Positions 17,715 to 26,569 of a stretch of DNA of 64,000 nucleotides are shown piece by piece. The stretch is from Rhodomicrobium sp. Az07 (GTDB lineage Bacteria; Pseudomonadota; Alphaproteobacteria; Rhizobiales; Rhodomicrobiaceae). The notes under the pieces were generated by a model. That model saw only the letters and a program-made list of their open reading frames with translations. It had not been told where the DNA came from and made no database searches. The DNA lies in NCBI RefSeq assembly GCF_018619475.1, contig NZ_JAHFZG010000011.1, positions 1 to 64,000 of the forward strand, written 5' to 3'. Position 1 is the stretch's first letter. Each line of letters starts with the position of its first letter. Position numbers and translations under genes: made by a program.

Positions 17715-18212
17715 TTAGCGCTTCGAGAACTGGAAGCTGCGGCGGGCCTTCGCCTTGCCGTACTTCTTGCGTTCCACCACGCGGCTGTCGCGGGTGAGGA
17801 AGCCTTCCTTCTTGAGGATCGTGCGAAGCTCCGGCTCGTAATAGGTGAGCGCCTTCGACAGGCCGTGACGCACAGCGCCCGCCTGACCCGACAGGCCGCC
17901 GCCGGCGACAGTCGCGTAGATGTCGTATTGGCTGAGGCGGTTGGCGGTCACGAGCGGCTGCTTCAGGATCATCTGAAGGACCGGGCGCGCGAAATAAGCC
18001 TCATGGTCCTTGTCGTTGACCACGATCTTGCCGACGCCGGGCTTCACCCAGACGCGGGCGACGGCGTTCTTGCGCTTGCCGGTCGCGTAGGCGCGGCCGT
18101 GAGCGTCGAGCTTCTGCACGTGAACCGGACGCGAGCGGTCGTCGGCGACGGGAGCGGCCGCGGCAGCGCCCTTGTCGAGACCGGAAAAGGTCTTTGCGCT
18201 TGTCTCAGACAT
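17715..18212 (-). CDS. rpsI: 30S ribosomal protein uS9
   Basis: 165 residues. The conserved uS9 domain starts at residue 41 ([21 protein letters not shown]) and ends [18 protein letters not shown], the C-terminal tail that reaches the P-site tRNA. An N-terminal extension of about 35 Ala-rich residues is usual in alphaproteobacteria. The ATG at 18212 overlaps the rplM stop (TGATG), so the two ribosomal proteins are coupled. Confidence 0.98.
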   Translation of the reverse strand: MSETSAKTFSGLDKGAAAAAPVADDRSRPVHVQKLDAHGRAYATGKRKNAVARVWVKPGVGKIVVNDKDHEAYFARPVLQMILKQPLVTANRLSQYDIYATVAGGGLSGQAGAVRHGLSKALTYYEPELRTILKKEGFLTRDSRVVERKKYGKAKARRSFQFSKR

Positions 18213-18679
18213 CAGCGGGCCCTCGCCACGTTCTTGGAGTTCAGAGCCCGGACATCGAGCGTCTCAGGATTTTGCGCCGCGTGCGGATGCTCCGGACCCG
18301 GATAGATGCGCAGGTTCGTCATCTGCTGACGGCCGAGGGGCCCGCGCGGAACCATGCGCTCCACGGCCTTTTCGAGGACGCGGCCGGGAAACTTGCTACC
18401 GAGCACTTCGAACGGGCGCCGTTCCTTGATACCGCCGGGATGGTTCGTGTGGCGGTAGTAGATCTTGTCGTGCAGCTTGTTGCCGGTGAAGACGACCTTC
18501 GCGGCGTTGATGACGATGATGTTGTCGCCATCGTCCATATGCGGCGTGAAGGTGGGCTTGTGCTTGCCGCGCAGGCGGTTCGCGATGATCGTCGCCAGGC
18601 GGCCGACCACGAGGCCCTCGGCATCGATCAGAATCCACTTCTTCTCGATATCGGATGGTTTAGCGGAAAAGGTTGCCAT
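18212..18679 (-). CDS. rplM: 50S ribosomal protein uL13
   Basis: 155 residues from the ATG at 18679. uL13 is an early-assembly protein of the large subunit. Motifs seen are [18 protein letters not shown] near the start, [12 protein letters not shown], and [16 protein letters not shown] near the end. The frame is open upstream to 18811 but the family start is [15 protein letters not shown]. The promoter region contains two tandem palindromes (18832-18868). Confidence 0.98.
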   Translation of the reverse strand: MATFSAKPSDIEKKWILIDAEGLVVGRLATIIANRLRGKHKPTFTPHMDDGDNIIVINAAKVVFTGNKLHDKIYYRHTNHPGGIKERRPFEVLGSKFPGRVLEKAVERMVPRGPLGRQQMTNLRIYPGPEHPHAAQNPETLDVRALNSKNVARAR

Positions 18680-18831
18680 GAGAGAATGTCCGGACGGGCC
18701 GGGCTCCAATAAAAAAGGGGCCGCATGGCCCGATTGATGACAACAGATAATCGACGCGACACCCCGTGTCAACAGCACAAACCCACCGCGCCACGGACAA
18801 TAGTTTAGCAAAAACAGTGGATTGCGCTATT

Positions 18832-18868
18832 GGTATTATGATACCGCTTCATATGGTGTCATGATACC
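18832..18868. promoter_or_regulatory. Two tandem operator-like palindromes upstream of rplM
   Basis: GGTATTATGATACC (18832-18845) and GGTGTCATGATACC (18855-18868) share the consensus GGTRTnATGATACC. Their starts are 23 bp apart, close to two helical turns. They lie between the thioesterase stop (18869) and the rplM start (18679), so they probably act on the leftward rplM promoter. The cognate factor is unknown. Confidence 0.45.
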
Positions 18869-19318
18869 TCAATGTGGCGGCACGGAATAGGTCGCCGTCG
18901 CATGCGCGGCAAGCTCGCTCTCGCCCTCGGAATGGAGCGCGATCTCGCCGACCGCGAGCCGCTTGCCGAGCTTCAGGATGCGCGCCTCGCCGATCATGTC
19001 GCGCGGTTCGGGCTTCCGAAGAAAGTTGATCGTGAGGCTCGTCGTCACCGCGAGCGCCACCGGGCCGATTGAGGCGAGCACGGCTGCATACATTGCCACA
19101 TCCGCAAGCGTGAACATCGCGGGGCCCGAAATCGTGCCGCCCGGCCGCAGCAAGTGGTCGCCGTAAACCATGCGCATGCGCGCGAAGCCGTGCCGGGTTT
19201 CCTCGACCTTGTACGAGCGCCCCATGGCGACCTGCGGGAAGACCTGCACGAGAAAGGCGTTCACATCGGCCGCCGTCATCTTCGGCGGGATCAGCTTCGC
19301 GCTATCGTGGGCGTCCAA
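18869..19318 (-). CDS. PaaI-type hotdog thioesterase
   Basis: 149 residues, a single hotdog domain. GDHLLRPGGTISGPAMFTLADVAMYAA (residues 53-79, read in two parts) is the helix-containing core with the catalytic-type Asp in LADVAMY. The following TTSLTINFLRKPEPRDMI and HATATYSVPP strands complete the fold. Such proteins hydrolyse acyl-CoA thioesters; the chain type cannot be told. It is transcribed leftward toward rplM, 189 bp away. Confidence 0.82.
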   Translation of the reverse strand: MDAHDSAKLIPPKMTAADVNAFLVQVFPQVAMGRSYKVEETRHGFARMRMVYGDHLLRPGGTISGPAMFTLADVAMYAAVLASIGPVALAVTTSLTINFLRKPEPRDMIGEARILKLGKRLAVGEIALHSEGESELAAHATATYSVPPH

Positions 19319-19392
19319 GATGGCATCTCCGTTATTTCACCAAGATTTCGCGGGATCACAAGTGTGTGCGTCAAGCCGGGGGGCGGAAGAAC

Positions 19393-19998
19393 ATGGATCT
19401 GGGCGTGAACGGTTTTCTGAAATTCGATCTGCAGAAATTGATGGGTGTCATTCTAATGGCACTCGCGGCGACTGTCAGTCCGACAATCGGATCGGCAGCC
19501 GCGAAGGATGGCGGACTCACGCGCGAAAGCGTGTCTCGCTTCCTCGATTCCTTCACCGAGATGCGCGCCATCGCGATCGTCGAGGGCGTTCAGGCGAGCG
19601 CGGATCAGGACGCCTCGAAAAATCCCATCGGCGCCGTCGTCAAGGCGGTAAGAAAATCCAGGCTCAAGACCGAAGCGAAGGCCATCGCCGGCAGGTACGG
19701 CTTCACGGATGTGGCCGATTGGGCAGACACGGGCCGCGCCATCGCTCAGGCTTATCTGCATCTCACGGTTGGGCCATCGCGGGGCGTGGCGCGCGATACG
19801 CTCGACAAGCACAAGGAAAAAGCCCTGAAGGAGCTTGAGAAGCTAGGTCTCCTGAACGAGAAGCAGAAAGCGAAGCTCAAGGACAATCTCGACAAGGCGG
19901 GCGAGGAACTCGCGAAGGAGCCTCCTCCGCAAAACGTCGCCATCGTGCGTGAGATGAAGCCTCAGATCGAGGCGACAGTGAAGCTCGGCGTGAATTGA
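19393..19998 (+). CDS. Exported protein of unknown function
   Basis: 201 residues from the ATG at 19393, with GGAAG a few bases upstream. A hydrophobic segment LMGVILMALAATVSPTIGSAAA (residues 15-36, given in part) predicts export. The remainder is mainly helical and charged, with a Lys-rich region KHKEKALKELEKLGLLN before the end. I do not recognise a family. It is divergent from the thioesterase gene. A downstream start at the second Met of the hydrophobic segment is possible. Confidence 0.6.
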   Translation: MDLGVNGFLKFDLQKLMGVILMALAATVSPTIGSAAAKDGGLTRESVSRFLDSFTEMRAIAIVEGVQASADQDASKNPIGAVVKAVRKSRLKTEAKAIAGRYGFTDVADWADTGRAIAQAYLHLTVGPSRGVARDTLDKHKEKALKELEKLGLLNEKQKAKLKDNLDKAGEELAKEPPPQNVAIVREMKPQIEATVKLGVN

Positions 19999-20060
19999 CC
20001 CCGCCGTCGGCGTGCGCGGGGCGCCGACCTTGGTCATCACATCGGTGAGCCAGACGTGAC

Positions 20061-20202
20061 ATGCTCGTGATGGACAAGGCGCATGATGGCCGCTCGGCGG
20101 AGGACAGACGAGGTCAAGCCCGGCGCGATCCTGCTCGCCGACCGCGCCTATGGCAGCGATGGCTTGCGCCACGCCCTCGAACTTCACGAATGCAGGCTCT
20201 AG
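20061..20202 (+). pseudogene. Remnant of an IS5-type transposase
   Basis: Two adjacent frames together give DKAHDGRSAEDR and then VKPGAILLADRAYGSDGLRHALE before TAG at 20200. These match the region before and around the second catalytic Asp (LADRAYD) of IS5-family DDE transposases. A frameshift lies near 20105, and neither the N- nor C-terminal parts are present. No inverted repeats are recognisable. It abuts the 3' end of the lipoprotein gene at 20210. Confidence 0.6.
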
Positions 20203-20209
20203 CAGAAGT

Positions 20210-21136
20210 TCAGCGTGCGTTCAGCGACTGGCCGACAGCGTTCGAGATGGCCGGTGCAATCTCGCGCAAGCTTTGCTGCGTGCTCGCGTTAGTGCGCGTT
20301 TCGTTGGACGGACCGAGCGTGATCTTGAGCCGGTGCGTGTCGGTTCGACCCGCGCCCGCCATGGAGCCGTTGCCTGTGTGGCCCTTGAAGTGGACCAATG
20401 TCCAGCTCGGACTGATGTTTGCGCTCTTCACGACGGTGAACTCGATCGAATGCGTGATCGACTTGAGCGGAGCTTCACAGTCCGCCGATGGCACACCTGC
20501 CCTTTGACGGCACGTGAAAGCCGGCGGCGCTGCGGGTCGCGTGCTCTGCTTCGGCTGCGGCGACAGCAGGGCACGGTTGCCGCCTTCCAGCGGACCAAGC
20601 ACCGATTTGATCCATTGCCGAAGCCCGAGATCGCTGTTCAAATCGCGTCCCTTGGGAAGATTGCAGTTGTCGAACGCGTCACGTCGGTGGACCCTGCTCG
20701 CAGGGTTGAGTTGCTCGTGCAACTCCGTGAAGTTCATGGAGAAGCTTACGCTCTCGGTCCGCGAGGCGGTCGTGGTTACGCCGCCGCCGAGACCAAGTGA
20801 AAATCCCCGGGAGAAGGTGCCGAGCGTGGCGGATCTGAAGGGCGTAAACGGGTCGAGCGCGGCGACCGAAGGTGTGATTGATGACGATTCATTGGCGATC
20901 AGGTCGAGGTCGACATTCGCGCCCCAGGTCTGGAACCAGGCGTATTCTTTGGGAATGTCGCGCGTTGCGTCGTAAATTTCGCATTTGACGCGCTTCACGA
21001 CTTCGTTGATCGGAATACTGCCGTCTTCGCGCGCCTCGGTGCCATTGATCGGGCTGAGAGCAGGCACCGTGGTGCAACCGCCAAGTCCGACAAGCGCGCA
21101 AGATGCGCCGATGGAAAAAATGTGCCCAATACGCAT
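20210..21136 (-). CDS. Putative lipoprotein of unknown function
   Basis: 308 residues. The N-terminus MRIGHIFSIGASCALVGLGGC has a lipobox LGGC with Cys21, followed by TTVPALSP, so export and lipidation are expected. INEVVKRVKCEIYDAT and SLGLGGGVTTTASRTESVSF are recognisable blocks but I cannot name a family. The 3' end touches the IS5 remnant, so the C-terminus could have been altered by that insertion. Base composition is slightly lower in GC than the neighbours by eye. Confidence 0.65.
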   Translation of the reverse strand: MRIGHIFSIGASCALVGLGGCTTVPALSPINGTEAREDGSIPINEVVKRVKCEIYDATRDIPKEYAWFQTWGANVDLDLIANESSSITPSVAALDPFTPFRSATLGTFSRGFSLGLGGGVTTTASRTESVSFSMNFTELHEQLNPASRVHRRDAFDNCNLPKGRDLNSDLGLRQWIKSVLGPLEGGNRALLSPQPKQSTRPAAPPAFTCRQRAGVPSADCEAPLKSITHSIEFTVVKSANISPSWTLVHFKGHTGNGSMAGAGRTDTHRLKITLGPSNETRTNASTQQSLREIAPAISNAVGQSLNAR

Positions 21137-21340
21137 GCAGAAATGCCCCGACCCAAGCCCGGGAAAATTTACACACGGCAGCTATCGAGTAACAAGGCGC
21201 CGCCTTTGCCGCTCTTGTTGATATCGGTCAAGAGCGTGTCATGAGGAAGCGACTGTTGCTTCTGGAACACCAAATAACAATTAAAGGTAGGTGATGACTT
21301 GCCGTAAAACTGCAGATTGTATCGCCTATGGGACGCGCGA

Positions 21341-22210
21341 TTATTTCCGGTTCAGCCGCGCGATCAGGCTCGACGTGTCCCAGCGCCTGCCGCCCATCGC
21401 CTGTATCTCGGAGTAAAACTGATCGACAAGCGCGGCAAGCGGCAGCTGCGCGTCATTCTTGCGGGCCTCGTCGAGACAGATGGCGAGATCCTTCCGCATC
21501 CAGTCGACCGCGAAGCCGAAGTCGAATTCGCCCTCGTCCATCGTCTTCCAGCGGTTTTCCATCTGCCACGACTGCGCCGCGCCCTTTGAGATCGTGTCGA
21601 TCACGGCGGCCACGTCGAGCCCCGCCTTTTGTGCGAAGTGAATGCCTTCGGCGAGCCCCTGAACCACGCCCGCGATGCAGATCTGGTTGACCATCTTGGT
21701 GAGCTGGCCCGCACCCGCCGGACCCATATGCTTCACGGCGCGGGCATAGGAAGCGATGACCGGTTCCGCGCTGGCGAAGGCATCCGCGTCGCCGCCGACC
21801 ATCACCGTCAGCGTGCCGTTCTCCGCGCCCGCCTGCCCGCCGGAAACCGGAGCGTCGAGGAAGTGCGCGCCGCGCGCCTTCGCAGCCGCGTAAAGCTCGC
21901 GCGCGACATCGGCTGAATCGGTCGTGTTGTCGATGAAGATGGCGCCCGGCTTCAGGGCCCCGAAAGCGCCATCCGCGGCTGTCGTCACCTCGCGCAGGTC
22001 GTCGTCGTTACCGACGCAGGAGAAGACAAAATCCGCTTCTCTGGCGGCCGATGCGGGCGTCGGCGCATGGTCGCCGCCGAACTCGGCCACCCATTTTTCC
22101 GCCTTCGCCGCCGTGCGGTTGAACACCGTTACGTCGTGGCCGCGCTTCGCGATATGCCCGGCCATGGGATAGCCCATGACGCCAAGTCCGATGAATGCAA
22201 CCTTGCTCAC
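21341..22210 (-). CDS. Beta-hydroxyacid dehydrogenase (3-hydroxyisobutyrate/tartronate semialdehyde type)
   Basis: 289 residues, the usual family length. The Rossmann start is FIGLGVMGYPMAGHIAKRGH. The substrate motif is DAPVSGGQAGAENGTLTVMV, and the catalytic Lys lies in GAGQLTKMVNQIC. These enzymes oxidise 3-hydroxy acids such as 3-hydroxyisobutyrate or reduce tartronate semialdehyde; with glcDEF and liv genes nearby either could fit, so the substrate is left open. The start is 34 bp after the stop of the CNNM gene, so co-transcription is likely. Confidence 0.9.
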   Translation of the reverse strand: MSKVAFIGLGVMGYPMAGHIAKRGHDVTVFNRTAAKAEKWVAEFGGDHAPTPASAAREADFVFSCVGNDDDLREVTTAADGAFGALKPGAIFIDNTTDSADVARELYAAAKARGAHFLDAPVSGGQAGAENGTLTVMVGGDADAFASAEPVIASYARAVKHMGPAGAGQLTKMVNQICIAGVVQGLAEGIHFAQKAGLDVAAVIDTISKGAAQSWQMENRWKTMDEGEFDFGFAVDWMRKDLAICLDEARKNDAQLPLAALVDQFYSEIQAMGGRRWDTSSLIARLNRK

Positions 22211-22243
22211 GAGCGCACTCCTTCTTCAGTCGGTGACGCGAGC

Positions 22244-23530
22244 TTACACGGGACGGAACGCGAGCACCTTGTCGATTCGCCGGCCGTCGAGGTCGATGAC
22301 CTCGAACACCCATGAGCGCCAGCGGAATGTCTCGCCCGTCGCCGGGATGTGCCCGAGTTGAGCGAGCACGAAGCCCGCAAGCGTCGTATATTCGGCGTCG
22401 TCCACCGCCATGCCGTTGACGTCGAGCAGGCGCTCCACCTCGAAGACGGGCATCTGCGCGTCGAGCAGCCAGGAGCCGTCTTCGCGTTGAACGGCGGAAG
22501 GCCCTATGTCGGCCTCTTCTTCCGGCAGTTCGCCCGCGATCCCCGCCAGGATGTCGGCGGGGGTCACGATCCCCTGCACGGTGCCATGTTCGTCGAGCAC
22601 GATTGCCATGTGAACGAGCGTGTTCTTGAACATCTCAAGCAGCTTCAGCACGTTCGTGCTTTCGTGAACATAGAGCGGTGCCTTGATCGCCGCTTCGAGA
22701 TCGATCCTGCCGCAGCTGCGACACTGTTCGAGCAGCGTTTTTGTATGGATGACCCCGAACGTCTCGTCGACGTCGCCACGACAAACGGGAAAACGCGAAT
22801 GACCGCTTGCGAAGATGTCGTTGAAAATCGCGTCTTCGCTGTCGTCGACGTCCAGCCAGATGATGTCGCGCCGGGGCACCATGATCGAGCGAACCGAGCG
22901 ATCGGCGACGCTCAACACGCGCTCGATGATTTCCCGCTCGGCTTTTTCGAACACACCGGCCTCGGTGCCCTCGGCGATCATGGACTTCACTTCTTCCTCG
23001 GTGACTTCCGGCTCTGCCTTCATCGGGCCGGCGAGCCGGAGCACCGCATCCGTCGAGAGGCGAAGGAAGAACGAGATCGGGGTCGAAATGGTGGCCCAGA
23101 CATTCAAGGTCGGCGCGACGACGCAGGCGATGACTTCGCGGTTGGCGAGGGCGAGCCTTTTCGGCACGAGTTCGCCGATCACGAGGGAGAAGTAAGAGAT
23201 CGTGACGACGACGAAGATCGAAGCGATCCACCCGGCCCATGCGCCGAACCAACCGACTTCTTCGAGCGCGGCGGTGAGGCTCGGCGCGAGTGCCTGTTCG
23301 CCGTAGGCACCGGAGATGATGGCAACGAAAGTGATGCCGATCTGGACGGCGGGGAGAAAGCGGCCGGGATCGGCGTTGAGCGAGGCTGCGGCGACCGCGC
23401 CGCGCCTTCCGTCGGAGACAAACTTCTGGAGCCGGACGGGACGGGACGACACGATTGCGAGTTCAGCCGCCACCAGAAAGGCGTTCAGCAAAACGAGGGA
23501 GGCAATAACGAGGAGTTCGGGCCAGGGCAT
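22244..23530 (-). CDS. CNNM/CorC-HlyC-type membrane protein with CBS domains
   Basis: 428 residues. The N-terminal CNNM transmembrane domain covers residues 1-190 (LLVIASLVLLNAFLVAAELAIV, given in full as a 22-residue segment would exceed need). Paired CBS domains follow (VPRRDIIWLDVDD and HMAIVLDEHGTVQGIVTPADIL), then the C-terminal CorC_HlyC domain (DGSWLLDAQMPVFEVERLLD). Members act in Mg or Co transport or its control at the inner membrane. The name hemolysin, often given to the group, has little functional support. Confidence 0.9.
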   Translation of the reverse strand: MPWPELLVIASLVLLNAFLVAAELAIVSSRPVRLQKFVSDGRRGAVAAASLNADPGRFLPAVQIGITFVAIISGAYGEQALAPSLTAALEEVGWFGAWAGWIASIFVVVTISYFSLVIGELVPKRLALANREVIACVVAPTLNVWATISTPISFFLRLSTDAVLRLAGPMKAEPEVTEEEVKSMIAEGTEAGVFEKAEREIIERVLSVADRSVRSIMVPRRDIIWLDVDDSEDAIFNDIFASGHSRFPVCRGDVDETFGVIHTKTLLEQCRSCGRIDLEAAIKAPLYVHESTNVLKLLEMFKNTLVHMAIVLDEHGTVQGIVTPADILAGIAGELPEEEADIGPSAVQREDGSWLLDAQMPVFEVERLLDVNGMAVDDAEYTTLAGFVLAQLGHIPATGETFRWRSWVFEVIDLDGRRIDKVLAFRPV

Positions 23531-23957
23531 CGATGTGTGGGGTGTCGGTTTCTCGGATTGTTATAGCGAGTGTTCGCGACAACCGTACTAAAATGTGGGG
23601 TCAGCGCCAAATTTCCGCATAGGAGCCGACGAGGGTAATAATCGGGAGGAAACCGGGCTGAACCCGGCTTCCATCATCATGGGCGGAACTGCCTTCCGCA
23701 TGCATCTCGCAGGAAGCATTTTGGCTCGGAGGGCCGCCCGAAGGCCGAGACTACCTCCGCTCACTCGGAGGATAGAGATGTTGATGCATTCGGAAAATAT
23801 CGCTCTCGGGAAGGATTATGCACCGCATGCGTACTCCACCACCTGAAATCTGTTGCGAACGGTACCGTAAGAGACCTGCGAGAGCTGCTTTCAGCATCGG
23901 TCCTCCGACTGTCGCCTTGGGCTCTGTTCATCGAGGAGAAAGCCCGGATCAGACGTA
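23531..23957. other. Gene-free spacer upstream of the CNNM gene
   Basis: About 430 bases. It includes the presumed leftward promoter of the CNNM gene and a small hairpin CCGGG-CTGAA-CCCGG near 23659. No protein-coding frame with a ribosome site and family features is visible. Confidence 0.4.
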
Positions 23958-24119
23958 ATGAGCCTCCTCACGCTCAAGCTTTCCGCGCTGGATGGGGCTG
24001 TGCGGGCATTGATACGCCGGAAGCGCTTCGCCGCCGACGCCTTCGCCCGCGCGAAACGGCATGCCCGCGCGGCACTCGACGACGGCTTTCGCCGTCGTGG
24101 ACGCAACACACTGCGCTAA
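23958..24119 (+). CDS. Possible 53-residue basic small protein
   Basis: ATG at 23958 to TAA at 24117-24119. The product is strongly basic and helical (ALIRRKRFAADAFARAKRHA, then FRRRGRNTLR) with codon usage like true genes. There is no clear ribosome site, and the sequence also contains a perfect 8-bp hairpin, so this could instead be part of a structured RNA. Offered as a weak candidate. Confidence 0.2.
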   Translation: MSLLTLKLSALDGAVRALIRRKRFAADAFARAKRHARAALDDGFRRRGRNTLR

Positions 24120-24132
24120 CACTCACAGTGTG
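24079..24132. repeat. Two adjacent stem-loops in an intergenic region
   Basis: ACGACGGC-TTTC-GCCGTCGT (24079-24098) is a perfect 8-bp stem; on the minus strand its loop is GAAA, a stable tetraloop. CACACTG (24107-24113) pairs with CAGTGTG (24126-24132) across 12 bases. A TATACT hexamer on the minus strand near 24180 could promote a leftward transcript through both. Non-coding RNA is a hypothesis. Confidence 0.35.
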
Positions 24133-24320
24133 CCTGCGACTTGGCCGTTATAGGCTGAAATCGTGAAGCACTGATGTTCAGTATAGCGTGATTCTATCGT
24201 CATTGCGCGGGCTTAACAAAAGGTTAACGGGCGCTAACGGAGGGTTAACGCATTCGTCCAGCGCGAGATTTCGCCGTCGCTCGCCGCACGTTCGACCGGC
24301 AGATTCGGGCGAATCGAACG
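24120..24320. other. Spacer between the possible small ORF and livM
   Basis: About 200 bases after the 3' end of livM. The distinctive content is the pair of CtrA-type boxes at 24213-24248. No terminator with a T run was found for the leftward liv operon here. Confidence 0.4.
24213..24248. promoter_or_regulatory. Two tandem CtrA-type boxes
   Basis: TTAA-CAAAAGG-TTAA (24213-24227) fits TTAA-N7-TTAA exactly. Seven bases later CTAA-CGGAGGG-TTAA (24234-24248) is a one-mismatch copy. They lie behind livM and upstream of any leftward transcript into the 790-bp spacer. Binding by CtrA is inferred from the motif alone. Confidence 0.45.
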
Positions 24321-25370
24321 TCAAAGCGGGCGCTTGATCCAGCGGCTCAACCTGCCGACGATCCCCTCGCGGAACAGCATCACGCAGATGACGAAGATCG
24401 TCCCCTGCACGATCGTCACCCACGCGCCGAGATTGTTGAGATAGGTCTGGATCACGATGATGATCGTCGCGCCGACCACGGGGCCGAAAATCGTTCCCAT
24501 GCCGCCGACGAGCGTCATCAGCACCACCTCGCCGGACATGGTCCAGTGGACGTCCGTAAGCGTGGCGATCTGCGAAACGATGGCCTTCATGCCGCCCGCC
24601 AGCCCGGCAAGCGCCGCTGAAAGCACGAACACCATCAGCTTGTAGCGCTGCGTGCGGTAGCCGAGAGAGATCGCGCGCGGCTCGTTATCGCGGATGGCCT
24701 TCAACACCTGCCCGAACGGCGAATGGATGATGCGGTAGATCAGCAGGAAGCCCGCAAAGAAGATCGCGGCGACCACATAATAAAGTGTCGTGTCGTTGCG
24801 AAGGTCGATGAAGCCGAGGAAATAGCCGCGCGGCACACCCTGAATGCCGTCCTCGCCGCCCGTGAACGGGGCTTGCACCGAGAAGAAGTAGATCATCTGC
24901 GCGAGCGCCAGCGTGACCATGGCGAAGTAGATGCCCTGCCGCCTGATGGCGAGCGAGCCGACGAGCAGACCGAGCACCGCCGCCACGGCCGCCCCTGTCA
25001 GGATCGCGAGTTCCGGCGCGAAGGGCGGCAGCCCCACGGGGATGTCGAAGCGCCCGACGCCCGGCAGCCAGAGAGGCAGGGCGGCAAGGCCGCTTTTTGC
25101 CGTATGGGCCGCGACATAGGACGCCATGCCGAAGAACATCGCGTGGCCGAAGGAGAGAAGGCCGACGAAGCCGAGCAGCATGTTGAAAGCGCAGGCGAAC
25201 AGCGCGAAGCACAGCAGTTGCGAGAGCACGAACGGGTAAAGGCCGAGCGCAGGCAGGATCGCCAGCAGCGCCGCCAGCCCCGCGAACAGCGTCGCGTGCA
25301 GGAACGAGGGTGACGCCGTGAACGGCCGGATCGCCTGCGAGGCGATGATGCGCGGTTGGTCGAGAGTCAT
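24321..25370 (-). CDS. livM: Branched-chain amino-acid ABC transporter permease LivM
   Basis: 349 residues. Inner-membrane permease of the Liv (HAAT) importer with about nine hydrophobic segments. The loop GQVLKAIRDNEPRAISLGYR is the conserved contact to the ATPase, and LAGGMKAIVSQIATLTDVHW follows in the family pattern. Last gene of the leftward livG-livF-binding protein-livH-livM operon, 31 bp after livH. Confidence 0.93.
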   Translation of the reverse strand: MTLDQPRIIASQAIRPFTASPSFLHATLFAGLAALLAILPALGLYPFVLSQLLCFALFACAFNMLLGFVGLLSFGHAMFFGMASYVAAHTAKSGLAALPLWLPGVGRFDIPVGLPPFAPELAILTGAAVAAVLGLLVGSLAIRRQGIYFAMVTLALAQMIYFFSVQAPFTGGEDGIQGVPRGYFLGFIDLRNDTTLYYVVAAIFFAGFLLIYRIIHSPFGQVLKAIRDNEPRAISLGYRTQRYKLMVFVLSAALAGLAGGMKAIVSQIATLTDVHWTMSGEVVLMTLVGGMGTIFGPVVGATIIIVIQTYLNNLGAWVTIVQGTIFVICVMLFREGIVGRLSRWIKRPL

Positions 25371-25401
25371 CTAGCGGTCCGATTCCGTAAAATTCGCTGC
25401 A

Positions 25402-26523
25402 CTAGGCGGTCCTCCCGAACAGTCCGGCGGGCTTTATCATCAGCACGATGGCCATGATGACGAAGATCGCCACGGAGGCCGCTTCGGGGTAGAAAACCTT
25501 CGTCAGCCCCTCAACGATGCCGAGCATGAAGCCCGTCACGATGGCGCCGAGGATCGAGCCCATGCCGCCGATCACGACGACAGCGAACACCACGATGATG
25601 AGATCCGCGCCCATGTTGGGATTCACCGAGTAGATCGGCGCGGCGAGCACACCCGCGAGGCCCGCCAGTGCCACGCCGAACCCGTAGGTTAAGGTGACGA
25701 GGCGCGGGACGTTCACGCCGAAGGCCGACAGAAGCGTCGGGTTCTCCGTCGCCGCGCGCAAATAGGCGCCGAGCTTCGTCTTCTCGATGATGAGCCACGT
25801 AGAGATACAGACGAAGAGCGAGGCCACGATGACCCAGCCGCGATAGATGGGCAGGAACATGAAGCCGAGGTTCTGGCCGCCCCTGAGTTCGTCCGGGATC
25901 GTGTAGGGCAGGCCCGACGAACCATACTGGTTCACGAACAGCCCTTGTATGATGATGGCGAGGCCGAAGGTAAGCAGCAGGCCGTAAAGGTGATCGGTGT
26001 TCTGATCGGAATCCGGCGCTTTCAGCATGTTCGTTGCGGAGAGGAACGAGGTGAAGAGCAGCGCGCCGATGGCCGCAATGCCGTAGGCGGCCGCCGGGTC
26101 GAGCGTGTAACCGGCGAGCGAAACGAGGTCCGGCACCGCGCCGCTAGACAGATGCGAGGCCGCGAGCGCGAAAAAGATCGCGATGAAACTTGCGATGAAG
26201 ATCAGCGGGCGCAACTTGGAGCGCACGTTCAACTGCGAGATGAGGTTTCGCTCAAGCAGAATGCCGAGGCCGCCCACGATCAGCGGCGCCAGGATCAGCG
26301 CTGGCCAGTAGCCGATGGAATAGAGCGGGTTGTTCAGCAACAGATACGCCGCGAACGCGCCCAGCATGTATTGCGCGCCATGGGCGAAATTGATGATGTT
26401 GAGAAGGCCGAAGATCACCGCGAGCCCAAGGCTCAACAGTGCATAGAACGAGCCGTTGATCAGCCCAAGGAGAAGCTGCCCGAAAAGCGCCTGAGGCGCG
26501 ATGCCGAGAAGATCGAAAATCAA
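25402..26523 (-). CDS. livH: Branched-chain amino-acid ABC transporter permease LivH
   Basis: 373 residues, longer than the common 290-310 because of loops in the middle (about residues 95-210, including DPAAAYGIAAIGALLFTSFL and the DSDQNTDHLYG stretch). LGLAVIFGLLNIINFAHGAQ at the start and LGAYLRAATENPTLLSAFGV, the ATPase-contact loop, identify LivH. Co-transcribed with the binding protein, 85 bp downstream of it after a strong stem-loop. Confidence 0.92.
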   Translation of the reverse strand: MIFDLLGIAPQALFGQLLLGLINGSFYALLSLGLAVIFGLLNIINFAHGAQYMLGAFAAYLLLNNPLYSIGYWPALILAPLIVGGLGILLERNLISQLNVRSKLRPLIFIASFIAIFFALAASHLSSGAVPDLVSLAGYTLDPAAAYGIAAIGALLFTSFLSATNMLKAPDSDQNTDHLYGLLLTFGLAIIIQGLFVNQYGSSGLPYTIPDELRGGQNLGFMFLPIYRGWVIVASLFVCISTWLIIEKTKLGAYLRAATENPTLLSAFGVNVPRLVTLTYGFGVALAGLAGVLAAPIYSVNPNMGADLIIVVFAVVVIGGMGSILGAIVTGFMLGIVEGLTKVFYPEAASVAIFVIMAIVLMIKPAGLFGRTA

Positions 26524-26569
26524 GGGGTGTCCTCCGGGCTGTATGACGCCTCAGAATCGATGGAGCGAC

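Noticed and set aside
24206-24250. GTTAACG repeats as a possible CRISPR or iteron array
   Set aside because: Too few and irregular copies; better explained as TTAA-N7-TTAA boxes.
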